A DNA stretch of 64,000 bases from an uncultured Flavobacteriales bacterium (GTDB taxonomy: Bacteria > Bacteroidota > Bacteroidia > Flavobacteriales > Crocinitomicaceae): positions 1 through 64,000 of the forward strand of contig CAMLFH010000014.1 of assembly GCA_946479285.1 (NCBI GenBank). The letters run 5' to 3'. This document shows positions 24,285 through 32,174 of the stretch, in pieces (the first letter of the stretch is position 1; every line of letters starts with the position of its first letter). Both the position numbers and the translations under genes were made by a program. The notes under the pieces are model-generated. The model was given only the letters and a program-made list of their open reading frames with translations, did no database searches and was not told where the DNA came from.

Positions 24285-25877
24285 ATGGTACTTCTTCAAA
24301 ATATCTCTTATCAACATCCCAATAAGGACCGTTTGTTTGAAAATCTCAACCTGGCGATCCAAAACACTGGTAAAACAGCCATCATTGGAAACAATGGTTC
24401 CGGTAAATCTACGCTGTTGAAAATCATCAGCGGTCAACTTTCAGTGACTTCCGGACAAGTTTCCGTTGAGGTCAGACCTTACTTTGTTCCTCAACAATTC
24501 GGACAGTACAATGAACTAACGATCGCACAAGCTTTGCAGATCGAAGACAAAATTCGAGCTTTCCGGGAAATTCTCGCAGGAAATGTGAGTGATGAAAATA
24601 TGAATACACTCAACGACGACTGGACGATTGAGGAACGTTGTGAATCGGCATTGGAACATTGGCAGCTCACTGATCTGGATTTGGAACAAAAGCTGGAATC
24701 TCTAAGCGGCGGACAAAAAACGAAAGTTTTTCTTGCCGGTATTTCGATTCACCAACCAGAATTGGTATTGATGGATGAACCGACGAATCATTTAGACCAG
24801 GTCGGCAGGCAACTTTTGTACAACTTCATTCGGAACACTACTTCTACCCTGCTCATTGTGAGCCATGACCGAACGTTGCTAAACTTACTGGATACGATGT
24901 GTGAGTTGTCCAAATCCGGGATACGCTTTTATGGCGGCAACTACGATTTCTACAGGGAGCAAAAGGCCATCGAACAGCAAGCACTTCAAAATGAGGTCAA
25001 ACATGCAGAGAAAACGCTCAAAAAGGCCAAAGAAAAAGAGCGCGAAACCTTGGAGCGCAAGCAAAAACTGGATTCGCGCGGAAAACAGAAACAGGAGAAA
25101 TCCGGTGTGGCGCGAATCATGATGAACACCATGCGGAACAACGCCGAAAAAAGTACAGCAAAAGTAAAAAATCTGCATTCGGACAAAATTGATGGTATCT
25201 CTAGTGATTTGCAGCAGGTCCGTTCCAAATTGCCGGAATTCGACCAAATGAACTTCGGTTTCGCCCATTCTTCGCTTCATAAAGGAAAAGTTCTGTTCAA
25301 GGCAACTAATCTCAACATCACCTTCGAAAAGAACACGCTTTGGAAAGAGGCTTTAACTATTCAGATCTGCAGCGGAGAACGCATTTCTATCCACGGAGCA
25401 AACGGTTCGGGGAAAACTACTCTGCTAAAATTGATCCTGGGTGAATTGCAAACTGAAAGCGGCACAATCGAAAGCGCTATAAAATCTACGGTATACATTG
25501 ACCAGGACTATTCATTGATTGACAATCAACTGACTGTTTACGAACAGGCACAAGTTTTCAATACCACTTCATTATTGGAGCACGAAGTGAAGATCCGTTT
25601 AAACCGTTTTATTTTCGGAAAAGAAACGTGGGATAAATTATGCAGCAGCCTGAGTGGTGGTGAACGCATGCGTTTACTTTTATGTTGTCTGACTATTTCA
25701 AATAAAGCTCCGGATATACTGATTTTGGATGAACCGACAAATAACCTGGATATTCAAAACACAGAAATACTGACAGCTGCCATCAGGCACTATCAAGGTA
25801 CGATCCTGGTGGTTTCTCATGATGATTTTTTCCTGGATCAAATCGGCATCAACCGGCAGATTATTTTGAATAATTGA
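24285..25877 (+). CDS. ABC-F family ATPase (ribosome-associated, possibly antibiotic resistance type)
   Basis: A 530-residue soluble protein with two ABC ATPase domains and no membrane segments. Domain 1 has Walker A GNNGSGKS (35-42), signature LSGGQ (140-144) and Walker B with MDEPTNHLD (163-171). A long charged helical linker (about 205-300, rich in Lys/Glu) is the site that contacts tRNA in this family. Domain 2 has GANGSGKT (371-378), LSGGE (456-460) and LDEPTNNLD. ABC-F proteins act on the ribosome as translation factors or protect it from antibiotics. The upstream attenuator-like leader favours the inducible resistance type, but the drug cannot be inferred. Single-gene. Confidence 0.88.
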   Translation: MVLLQNISYQHPNKDRLFENLNLAIQNTGKTAIIGNNGSGKSTLLKIISGQLSVTSGQVSVEVRPYFVPQQFGQYNELTIAQALQIEDKIRAFREILAGNVSDENMNTLNDDWTIEERCESALEHWQLTDLDLEQKLESLSGGQKTKVFLAGISIHQPELVLMDEPTNHLDQVGRQLLYNFIRNTTSTLLIVSHDRTLLNLLDTMCELSKSGIRFYGGNYDFYREQKAIEQQALQNEVKHAEKTLKKAKEKERETLERKQKLDSRGKQKQEKSGVARIMMNTMRNNAEKSTAKVKNLHSDKIDGISSDLQQVRSKLPEFDQMNFGFAHSSLHKGKVLFKATNLNITFEKNTLWKEALTIQICSGERISIHGANGSGKTTLLKLILGELQTESGTIESAIKSTVYIDQDYSLIDNQLTVYEQAQVFNTTSLLEHEVKIRLNRFIFGKETWDKLCSSLSGGERMRLLLCCLTISNKAPDILILDEPTNNLDIQNTEILTAAIRHYQGTILVVSHDDFFLDQIGINRQIILNN

Positions 25878-26005
25878 ACAGTTACTTTTTATTCGCACGA
25901 AGATGAATAATTATTGGGTTGCTGGACAGTTGTTTATTTTTAAGATCATTAGTAATTGAAAAAATGGTATTATAATTGCATAAAACCGATTTTAAATTCA
26001 AACTC

Positions 26006-26341
26006 ATGAAAAACCTATTTACATTACTCCTGCTTTTTTTAGCGTCTAATGGCGTAAATGCCCAACAAGTTTACTCTGTAGATTACGAATCGCAGGCAGA
26101 TGTAAAAGTATTTGTGGTAAACTATGAATCACAAGCAGACTTGTTGGTTTACAAAGTAAAATACGCTTCACAAGCGGGTGATAATGACGGAAAATGGTTC
26201 TTCGTAGATTACGAAAGTCAGGCTAAGAAATCTATTTTCTTCGTGAAGTATGAAAGTCAGGCTGATTTGAAAATCTTTTTTGTGGAATACGAAAGCCAGG
26301 CGGGCTGGAAAAACAGCAGCAAGAAACAGCTGATGTATTAA
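26006..26341 (+). CDS. Secreted protein of six YESQA repeats (DUF6150-like)
   Basis: A 111-residue protein from ATG 26006: signal peptide (MKNLFTLLLLFLASNGVNAQQ), then six tandem units of 13-18 residues built on V.Y(E/A)SQA, such as VYSVDYESQADV and KVFVVNYESQADL. The units alternate hydrophobic strands with an SQAD turn, which suggests a short beta-solenoid or beta-sheet stack. The repeats vary at the codon level, so they are not recent slippage. I believe this is the DUF6150-type family; its function is unknown. A strong hairpin follows the gene. Confidence 0.75.
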   Translation: MKNLFTLLLLFLASNGVNAQQVYSVDYESQADVKVFVVNYESQADLLVYKVKYASQAGDNDGKWFFVDYESQAKKSIFFVKYESQADLKIFFVEYESQAGWKNSSKKQLMY

Positions 26342-26351
26342 GATAAATGTA

Positions 26352-26390
26352 AAAAAGTAGGGGGTGAAAAATTTTTCACCCCTACTTTTT
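26352..26390. terminator. Strong terminator hairpin, poly-A/GTAGGGG stem
   Basis: AAAAAGTAGGGG(G)TGAAAAA pairs with TTTTTCACCCCTACTTTTT, one bulged G. A near-identical core (AGGGGCGAAAAATTTTTCGCCCCT) recurs at 31714-31747, so it may be a repeat family used as a terminator. Confidence 0.75.
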
Positions 26391-26507
26391 AATTTTCAAA
26401 CAATGTCTCCGTTAAAAATGAGTATGTCTTTTTTACTAAAATCGTTCAACTTTCTCAGGACTTAAAATGGCGCTTAGGTGAACGAGATCGGGTACCTGTG
26501 CGGTAAA

Positions 26508-26567
26508 TGACAGCAAATTTTTCATACTGTTTGAGGCGGTACGCTGAGTTTATGAAAAATTCTGTCA
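26508..26567. repeat. Foldback repeat with TGACAG...CTGTCA arms
   Basis: TGACAGCAAATTTTTCATA (26508-26526) and TATGAAAAATTCTGTCA (26551-26567) are near-complementary around a 24-nt loop. It has no coding function I can see. Confidence 0.6.
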
Positions 26568-26616
26568 TAACCTGCTAACAGGGCGATTGGTTTACCCACG
26601 CCTAGACCTTTTTGGC

Positions 26617-26649
26617 TCCACCTTTTTGTGGCAATGACAAAAAGGTGGA
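26617..26649. repeat. Perfect 13-bp inverted repeat (TCCACCTTTTTGT)
   Basis: TCCACCTTTTTGT (26617-26629) and ACAAAAAGGTGGA (26637-26649) form a perfect stem with a 7-nt loop. It could act as a hairpin terminator or be a dispersed element. Confidence 0.7.
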
Positions 26650-26723
26650 AAACAAGTAATTGTCGGGGTGGTTAAAATCTAACCGGACAACAATGATTAT
26701 TAATTTTCAATTACCTTCGCGTT

Positions 26724-27578
26724 ATGTGGCTCAAAAACCTGGTAAAATACTATTTCAGCAAGCGCATACACCGCGATAAACTGCATCCTTCGGTTGGCAT
26801 TCAGCAGCGGGCTTTGATGCAGCACTATCAGCTTGCGCAAAAGAATAAACAGCTTCCGGCTTTTAACACCACAGGATTCAAAGTTTTTTCTCAATTCGAG
26901 GAAGACGGTCTTCTGCTCTTTTTGTTTTCCCTGATTGGTGAAGGAAGTAAAACCTTTATCGAGATTGGCTCCAATGACGGAATCAACAGCAACTGCAGCA
27001 ATCTGGCTATTCATTTTGGCTGGTCGGGCTTGTTTTTTGAAGGTGACTCGAAACTGATCCGCCGTGGCGAGAAGTTTTATTCGAAGATTCCTACACCTTA
27101 TCATCCCAAACCGAAATATGTTCAGTCCATCATTAAACGGGAGAACATCAATGAAGGGATTTCAAAAGCAGGCCTTTCAGGTGAAATAGAATTACTTTCA
27201 ATCGACATTGACGGAAACGATTACTGGGTTTGGGATGCTTTGACAGTTGTTCAGCCGAAAGTAGTAGTCATCGAAACACATACCGAGTTTGGTTTGGAAA
27301 ATATTGTGGTTCCTTACGACCCCAATTACATGTATCCCGGAAAACACCCGATCTACCACGGAGCAAGCGTTATAGCTATGAATAAGCTCGCTGAAAAGAA
27401 AGGTTACCGCCTTGTTGGTGCAAATGATCTGGGAATGAACCAGATTTATATCCGAAAAGATTTACTTTTAGAAGAAGTACCCGGCGTTTCCCCCGAATCA
27501 ACTTTGTGGCATCCGAAAGCAAAAGCGGATTATTCAAAGTTCAGTGAAATTAAAGATTGGGAATATATTAAAGGTTAA
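26724..27578 (+). CDS. FkbM-like SAM-dependent methyltransferase-fold protein
   Basis: A 284-residue protein with a Rossmann methyltransferase core: FIEIGSNDGINSNCS (SAM-binding loop) and ELLSIDIDGNDYWVW, a motif close to FkbM family members. The C-terminal third includes YHGASVIAMNKLAEKKGYRLVG, also FkbM-like. It probably methylates or modifies a glycan or small molecule; the substrate is not visible. It is the first gene of an operon with a DinB-like protein and an O-methyltransferase (gaps of 3 and 2 bp). Confidence 0.72.
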   Translation: MWLKNLVKYYFSKRIHRDKLHPSVGIQQRALMQHYQLAQKNKQLPAFNTTGFKVFSQFEEDGLLLFLFSLIGEGSKTFIEIGSNDGINSNCSNLAIHFGWSGLFFEGDSKLIRRGEKFYSKIPTPYHPKPKYVQSIIKRENINEGISKAGLSGEIELLSIDIDGNDYWVWDALTVVQPKVVVIETHTEFGLENIVVPYDPNYMYPGKHPIYHGASVIAMNKLAEKKGYRLVGANDLGMNQIYIRKDLLLEEVPGVSPESTLWHPKAKADYSKFSEIKDWEYIKG

Positions 27579-27581
27579 ATT

Positions 27582-28037
27582 ATGATCAGAAAAACGCTCT
27601 TTTCGAAACAGGCTATGGACTTATGCATAGATCGAATCAATAAATTAGACAAGGACCAGGCTCCTCTTTGGGGAAAAATGAATGCTTCTCAAATGCTGGA
27701 CCACTGCAGTGAAACCATGAAAGTAGCACGCGGAGAGAAGGAATTGAAACGCTTGTTTATCAGTTATATCCTGGGAAGTATGATGAAAAGTTCTTTCTAC
27801 AACGATAAACCGGTCCCTAAAAACAGTCCCACGCACAAAGACTTTATCATTACTACCACTTCCGAGTTTGAAAAAGCAAAACAGGAACTGATCGATCATT
27901 TGACCGCGTTCCAGGAAGGCGGAATGGATAAATGTACTACTGCGCCGCACGCATTCTTCGGAAATGTAACCAAAGAACAATGGGGATTGGGAATGTATAA
28001 GCACCTCGACCATCATTTACAGCAATTTGGAGTATAA
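27582..28037 (+). CDS. DUF1569/DinB-like helical protein
   Basis: A 151-residue helical-bundle protein. His residues in LDHCSETMK, HAFFGNVTKEQW and LDHHLQQFGV match the metal-binding pattern of the DinB/DUF1569 group, which commonly bind a divalent metal. Function not established; a metal-dependent thiol transferase is possible from the superfamily. It lies between two methyltransferase genes with gaps of 3 and 2 bp. Confidence 0.75.
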   Translation: MIRKTLFSKQAMDLCIDRINKLDKDQAPLWGKMNASQMLDHCSETMKVARGEKELKRLFISYILGSMMKSSFYNDKPVPKNSPTHKDFIITTTSEFEKAKQELIDHLTAFQEGGMDKCTTAPHAFFGNVTKEQWGLGMYKHLDHHLQQFGV

Positions 28038-28039
28038 GT

Positions 28040-28681
28040 ATGGAATTTATTGATCAGGCGCTCGACGATTACTGCTGCCAACATACCACAGCAGAATCTG
28101 CATTATTGGCAAAACTGAATCGTGATACGCACGTAAATATTTTGCAGCCTCGCATGCTGAGCGGTCATTTCCAGGGACGTTTGCTGAGTTTACTTTCAAA
28201 AATGATTCGCCCTGAGCGCGTTTTGGAGATTGGTACTTATACCGGTTATTCGGCACTTTGCATGGCAGAAGGATTGACGGAAAACGGAAAAATCATTACG
28301 CTCGACATCAACTCTCAACTGGAAGATTTTGTTCGTTCTTACATCGCAGAAAGTGAATATGCTTCAAAGATTGATTACCGCATTTGCAACGCCATGGAAG
28401 AAATTCCGACTATGGACGAACAGTTTGATTTGGTCTTTATTGATGCTGACAAGATGAATTACATCAATTACTACAACCTGGTTTTCGACAAACTGAAACC
28501 GGGTGGTTATATCTTTTCCGACAATGTATTGTGGTCCGGAAAAGTAATTCAAACCGAGGGAAAAATAGACAAAGACACGCAGTTATTGAAAGATTTTAAT
28601 GAGTTGATTCATAACGATCCGCGGGTAGAGAATATTTTGCTTCCGATCCGGGACGGCATTATGATCGCGAGAAAAAAATAA
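28040..28681 (+). CDS. O-methyltransferase family 3 (caffeoyl-CoA-type)
   Basis: A 213-residue SAM-dependent O-methyltransferase. VLEIGTYTGYSALCMAEGL is the SAM-binding motif, VFIDADKMNYINYY and SDNVLWSGKV are the family's metal and catalytic segments, and the C-terminal LPIRDGIMIARKK is typical. The catechol or related phenolic substrate expected for this family is not determined. It is the last gene of a three-gene operon. Confidence 0.85.
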   Translation: MEFIDQALDDYCCQHTTAESALLAKLNRDTHVNILQPRMLSGHFQGRLLSLLSKMIRPERVLEIGTYTGYSALCMAEGLTENGKIITLDINSQLEDFVRSYIAESEYASKIDYRICNAMEEIPTMDEQFDLVFIDADKMNYINYYNLVFDKLKPGGYIFSDNVLWSGKVIQTEGKIDKDTQLLKDFNELIHNDPRVENILLPIRDGIMIARKK

Positions 28682-28785
28682 ATACACGACGCATCGCGTG
28701 CCTACTTTTTTCTAATTATCAATGACCAAATTATCAATTATCAAGGTTAGATTCTCTTTTGATATTTGAGATTTATAATTCATAA

Positions 28786-29286
28786 TTACGTAGGACGAAT
28801 AACGGCTTTTTCTTTTTCCAGCTCAACATCCGTCAATTTACTTTTTGAAACGAACCGGCCTTCTTTGAATTCATAAGTCAAAAGGTCATAGCCATCGTAC
28901 TGGGTGCTTACTCCTTCATTTTTAAAGGGAAGTGCAATTTTCAAAACACCGGTAAATTCCTTTCCGTTCACAAAAAAATCCTGCGTTTCGAGGTTCTTTA
29001 AAAACTTGCTGTATTCCAGGAATACTTCATCTGTCTCTACTTTTTTGCGGTCTGCCATGTAATAATGAACGATTTTAAACGTGTTCTTACCGTCAATTTT
29101 CTTTGGAAGAGCCTGAGTAGTCAGTAACAGTTTCTTTTTTTCAGTCACGATATTACCGGGACAAATGCTGAAATAACTTCTGCCTACTTTTTGCTCTTTG
29201 CAATCAGTTTGTGCATATGCGTTTCCTGAAATCAGGGAACTAACAAATAAAAGTCCCAAAGTGTAAAGGAGAAATCTGGTTTTCAT
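28786..29286 (-). CDS. Hypothetical secreted protein
   Basis: From the ATG at 29286 the protein has a clear signal peptide (MKTRFLLYTLGLLFVSSLISGNAYAQ) and about 140 mature residues with two Cys (TDCKEQ and SICPG). The mature part is beta-rich (TFKIVHYYMAD, FFVNGKEFTGVLKIALPF). Longer in-frame starts to 29334 have no signal-like start. Function unknown. It runs convergent to the O-methyltransferase. Confidence 0.6.
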   Translation of the reverse strand: MKTRFLLYTLGLLFVSSLISGNAYAQTDCKEQKVGRSYFSICPGNIVTEKKKLLLTTQALPKKIDGKNTFKIVHYYMADRKKVETDEVFLEYSKFLKNLETQDFFVNGKEFTGVLKIALPFKNEGVSTQYDGYDLLTYEFKEGRFVSKSKLTDVELEKEKAVIRPT

Positions 29287-29374
29287 CGGTTTCATTTTTT
29301 GATTCACTAAAGTATGAATTTTAACGGCGAACAATAAGAAAAAATTGTGCCATTTTTTTGCTGATTCCGGTGGC

Positions 29375-29445
29375 TTCGGCTCCGCTCAGCCACCTTTGTT
29401 TCATTTCCATGAATTTTGCCTAAGGCGACTGAGCGGAGTCGAAGG
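29375..29445. repeat. Foldback copy 1: CTTCGGCTCCGCTCAG ... CTGAGCGGAGTCGAAG
   Basis: The two arms (29375-29390 and 29430-29445) are complementary except one position. Two related copies lie at 32092-32165 and 49124-49196. This copy lies between divergent genes. Confidence 0.75.
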
Positions 29446-29562
29446 CGGCTGTGGAATTTTTCTTGAAAAGAAAACGAGAAAAACAGTAACCTTTTCGCCG
29501 AAATTACGATATAGTAAATCGGGCATAATTATTGCCTGGATTCGAACTGTATTTTATCGCAT

Positions 29563-31611
29563 ATGTGGAAGAACTACTTATTTATTGCAGGAATTTCTCT
29601 TGCTGTTTCTAATTCATTTTACGCGCAGGAGGAAGATCCTTCCTGTTTGGCGCCTTCTAAAAAGACCCAAAAACTGATTGAAGCGGGAAAAAACTCCCCG
29701 GATTTGCAGTCGGCAGCGACGAACTTTGCCAAAGCCATGGAGTCAGAACCAGACAATGCCGGTGCTTATTATGAATTCGGAATGTATGCTTACGAATCCG
29801 GGAGAAAGGCTTATGAATCGAATCCGAATCCTGCAACGGGCGACCGAAGCTTTCTAAAAGCAGAAGGTTTGTTTGAAAAAGCAGCAGAATTGTGTCCCGA
29901 CTATCATTCCGATATTTATTATTATCTCGGAGTAATCAATTATACGCAGGACCAAAAAGAAATTGCAAATACCTGGTTCCAGAAATTCATAGATTTCAAA
30001 AACAACGATAATTCACGCTACGGCGCAGCTTATACCAAACAGCTTGCTGACGTAAAAAAACTCCTGGCTTCACAAAAAGAAGAAGGTGAAATGCTTGCCA
30101 AAGAAGTTCCTTTCAACCCAAGAAAAGTGGCCGGTGTAAGTACAGAGAAAGATGACGAATATTTACCGATGATCTCTCCTGATAACTTATTGATGTTTTA
30201 TACCCGTAAACAGGATCTAAAAAACCTGGGGGACGTGGTTTCCAATATGCAGGAAGTATATACTTTCTCCAGTCGACTGGATGACGCTATTGCATTTGAC
30301 GGTGGAAAAGCATTCAAGAGCCCATTCAACAAAGGAGATTTCCAGAGTTATGGCGGAGCAACTGTTTCCGTAGATAATAAGGAAATGATCATCTGCGCCT
30401 GCAAGAAAACAGAAGTAAACGGCCAGTCATACATGAATTGCGACTTGTATTCCACTACTTTCCAGAAAACAGGTCCAAATCCTTCGGATTACCAATGGAC
30501 TGATTTGGTGAATTTAGGTCCAAAGATCAATACTCCTGATGGCTGGGAAGCACAACCTTCTATGTCGGCCGACGGAAACACCCTGTTTTATACTGCAAAC
30601 CGCAGATCAACCAAAGACAATGATGTTTTCGTAGTAAAACGCAATGCAGACGGAACCTGGGGCGCACCAAGACCGTTTGATGAGATCAATACAGCCGGAA
30701 AAGACAAGAGCCCGTTCCTGCACCAGGACAGTGAGACTTTGTATTTTGTTTCTGCTGTTTCGGATGACCGCAAAGGAGTTGGAGGCTTGGATATTTTCTA
30801 CATGCGTGAAGAAAACGGAGTTTGGAGCAAACCAAAGAACATCGGTTATCCGATCAATTCAAAAGGTGACGAAGTTGGAATCTTTGTTTCCACGGATGGA
30901 AAACTGGCTTACTACTCTTCTCAACAACAGGGGAAATGGGATATTTACGGATTTGACCTGTATGAAGAAGCACGTCCAAAAGCAGTAGTGATCATCAAAG
31001 GAGATTTGAAAGATCCTTCCGGAAAGCCGGTTGAAAATGCAACGATCGAAGTAGCTTACGAAAATTCCGACAAAGTAGAACAGGTTCGCGTAAATGGGAA
31101 CGACGGAAAATATGCCGTAGTCGTTAAAACAGACAAGCCGCAGGACATCATGGTTTCCGTGAAGAAAGACGGCGCTGCTTTTGATTCCAAACTGATCACA
31201 AAAGAAGAGATCGTGAAGAAAGAAAACCGCGTGAACAACAAGCTGGAAGTGAAAGAGCTGAAAGTTGGTGAAGCTTACACGATCAACGACATATTGTATG
31301 ATTACAACTCGGATATGCTTTCCGGGAAATCGCAATTCATTCTGCGCGAGTTTGCCCGTTTCTTAAAAACGAATCCAACAATCAAGATCATGATCCAGGG
31401 TCACACGGACAGCGATGGTGACGATGCGAAGAACTTAGATCTTTCCGACCGTCGTGCAAAAGGAGTAAAAAGATACTTAGCTTCTTTGGGAATTGAAGAA
31501 AGCAGACTGGAAGCACAAGGATTGGGTGAAACGAAACCAAAGGTGGCGAATGATACTCCGGAGAATAAGGCGAAGAATCGTAGAACGGAGTTTTTGATCC
31601 AGGGAATGTGA
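29563..31611 (+). CDS. OmpA family protein with TPR-like and PD40 repeats
   Basis: A 682-residue secreted/outer-membrane-associated protein. Signal peptide (MWKNYLFIAGISLAVSNSFYAQ), TPR-like helices to about residue 165 (TNFAKAMESEPDNAGAYYEF), then PD40/WD40-like beta-propeller repeats (DEYLPMISPDNLLMFYTRK, EAQPSMSADGNTLFYTANRR, SPFLHQDSETLYFVSAVSDD), a carboxypeptidase-type regulatory domain (GDLKDPSGKPVENATIEV), and an OmpA C-terminal peptidoglycan-binding domain (IQGHTDSDGDDAKN and LDLSDRRAKGVKRYL). It probably links the outer membrane to the cell wall. A paralogue of the same design is encoded at 32175-34259. Confidence 0.9.
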   Translation: MWKNYLFIAGISLAVSNSFYAQEEDPSCLAPSKKTQKLIEAGKNSPDLQSAATNFAKAMESEPDNAGAYYEFGMYAYESGRKAYESNPNPATGDRSFLKAEGLFEKAAELCPDYHSDIYYYLGVINYTQDQKEIANTWFQKFIDFKNNDNSRYGAAYTKQLADVKKLLASQKEEGEMLAKEVPFNPRKVAGVSTEKDDEYLPMISPDNLLMFYTRKQDLKNLGDVVSNMQEVYTFSSRLDDAIAFDGGKAFKSPFNKGDFQSYGGATVSVDNKEMIICACKKTEVNGQSYMNCDLYSTTFQKTGPNPSDYQWTDLVNLGPKINTPDGWEAQPSMSADGNTLFYTANRRSTKDNDVFVVKRNADGTWGAPRPFDEINTAGKDKSPFLHQDSETLYFVSAVSDDRKGVGGLDIFYMREENGVWSKPKNIGYPINSKGDEVGIFVSTDGKLAYYSSQQQGKWDIYGFDLYEEARPKAVVIIKGDLKDPSGKPVENATIEVAYENSDKVEQVRVNGNDGKYAVVVKTDKPQDIMVSVKKDGAAFDSKLITKEEIVKKENRVNNKLEVKELKVGEAYTINDILYDYNSDMLSGKSQFILREFARFLKTNPTIKIMIQGHTDSDGDDAKNLDLSDRRAKGVKRYLASLGIEESRLEAQGLGETKPKVANDTPENKAKNRRTEFLIQGM

Positions 31612-31615
31612 TTTT

Positions 31616-31703
31616 AAATGATAAAACGCTTGCGCTAAAGCTTGTGCCATCGCTAAAGCTATTTGCGACACGCGATCAGCGTAGGCGCATGTAAAATTCA
31701 AAA
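31616..31703. repeat. 88-bp dispersed repeat, copy 1
   Basis: The 88-bp sequence from AAATGAT to AATTCAAAA differs at three positions from the copy at 54034-54121. Both lie just after a gene's stop codon. An internal TGTGCCATCGCTAAAGCT (31643-31660) is matched 17/18 by part of the coding region at 49418-49435. Confidence 0.85.
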
Positions 31704-31713
31704 GAAATAACTG

Positions 31714-31747
31714 AAGGCAGGGGCGAAAAATTTTTCGCCCCTACCTT
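31714..31747. terminator. Terminator-like hairpin (AGGGGCGAAAAA/TTTTTCGCCCCT)
   Basis: A 12-bp perfect stem extended by AAGG/CCTT with one mismatch. It lies after the OmpA gene and the 88-bp repeat, and its core resembles the hairpin at 26352-26390. Confidence 0.65.
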
Positions 31748-31763
31748 TTTATGAAATCTTGGT

Positions 31764-32069
31764 ATGAAAACAATGACAGGTTTTATTGTATTCCTCAGCT
31801 TATTCTCGTGCAGCGGGAAAACCACCAACGGGAAAACAATCGTGGTGGATGTTCGACAGGAAATGATTTGGAAACAGGGTCATGGAAAAGGAATCAATAT
31901 TCCCCTACCTGAGTTGGAAAAACACCAAGCGGATTTATTGAAATACGACACGGTCATATTTGTCTGTGAAACAGGTGCAAGTGCCGGGCAGGCAGCTGCT
32001 TACATGAATGCGCAGAAAGGTCGTGAAACTATTTTTAAGAATGGGATTTCCTGGACCAATTACCAGTAA
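31764..32069 (+). CDS. Rhodanese-like lipoprotein
   Basis: A 101-residue protein with a lipoprotein signal (GFIVFLSLFSC, lipobox LFSC) and a rhodanese-like domain: VVDVRQEMIW, then the active-site loop FVCETGASAGQAA with the catalytic Cys, and the YMN and ISWT end. Periplasmic or outer-membrane sulfur transfer or redox function is inferred. The domain is short at about 80 residues. It lies between the OmpA gene and a foldback repeat. Confidence 0.75.
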   Translation: MKTMTGFIVFLSLFSCSGKTTNGKTIVVDVRQEMIWKQGHGKGINIPLPELEKHQADLLKYDTVIFVCETGASAGQAAAYMNAQKGRETIFKNGISWTNYQ

Positions 32070-32091
32070 ATGTCCCTAAACAAAAAAGGCG

Positions 32092-32165
32092 CTTCGACTA
32101 CGCTCAGCGACCTTTTTAATATTTCTATTCACAATTGATCTTTCGGTGACTGAGCGGAGTCGAAG
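32092..32165. repeat. Foldback copy 2: CTTCGACTACGCTCAG ... CTGAGCGGAGTCGAAG
   Basis: Arms at 32092-32107 and 32150-32165, between a plus-strand gene and the convergent OmpA gene. It could act as a bidirectional terminator. Confidence 0.75.
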
Positions 32166-32174
32166 TAACCGAAG

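Larger units (their letters stand above)
26342..26723. other. 382-bp intergenic region with hairpin repeats, no gene seen
   Basis: This gap between the SQA-repeat gene and a methyltransferase-like gene holds a terminator hairpin (26352-26390), a foldback with TGACAG/CTGTCA-type arms (26508-26567) and a perfect 13-bp inverted repeat (26617-26649). I find no open frame with support. It looks like a cluster of dispersed repeat elements. Confidence 0.6.

Noticed and set aside
30859..31335. 158-codon open frame opposite to the OmpA gene
   Set aside because: Antisense of a well-supported OmpA gene; no signal, domain or promoter.
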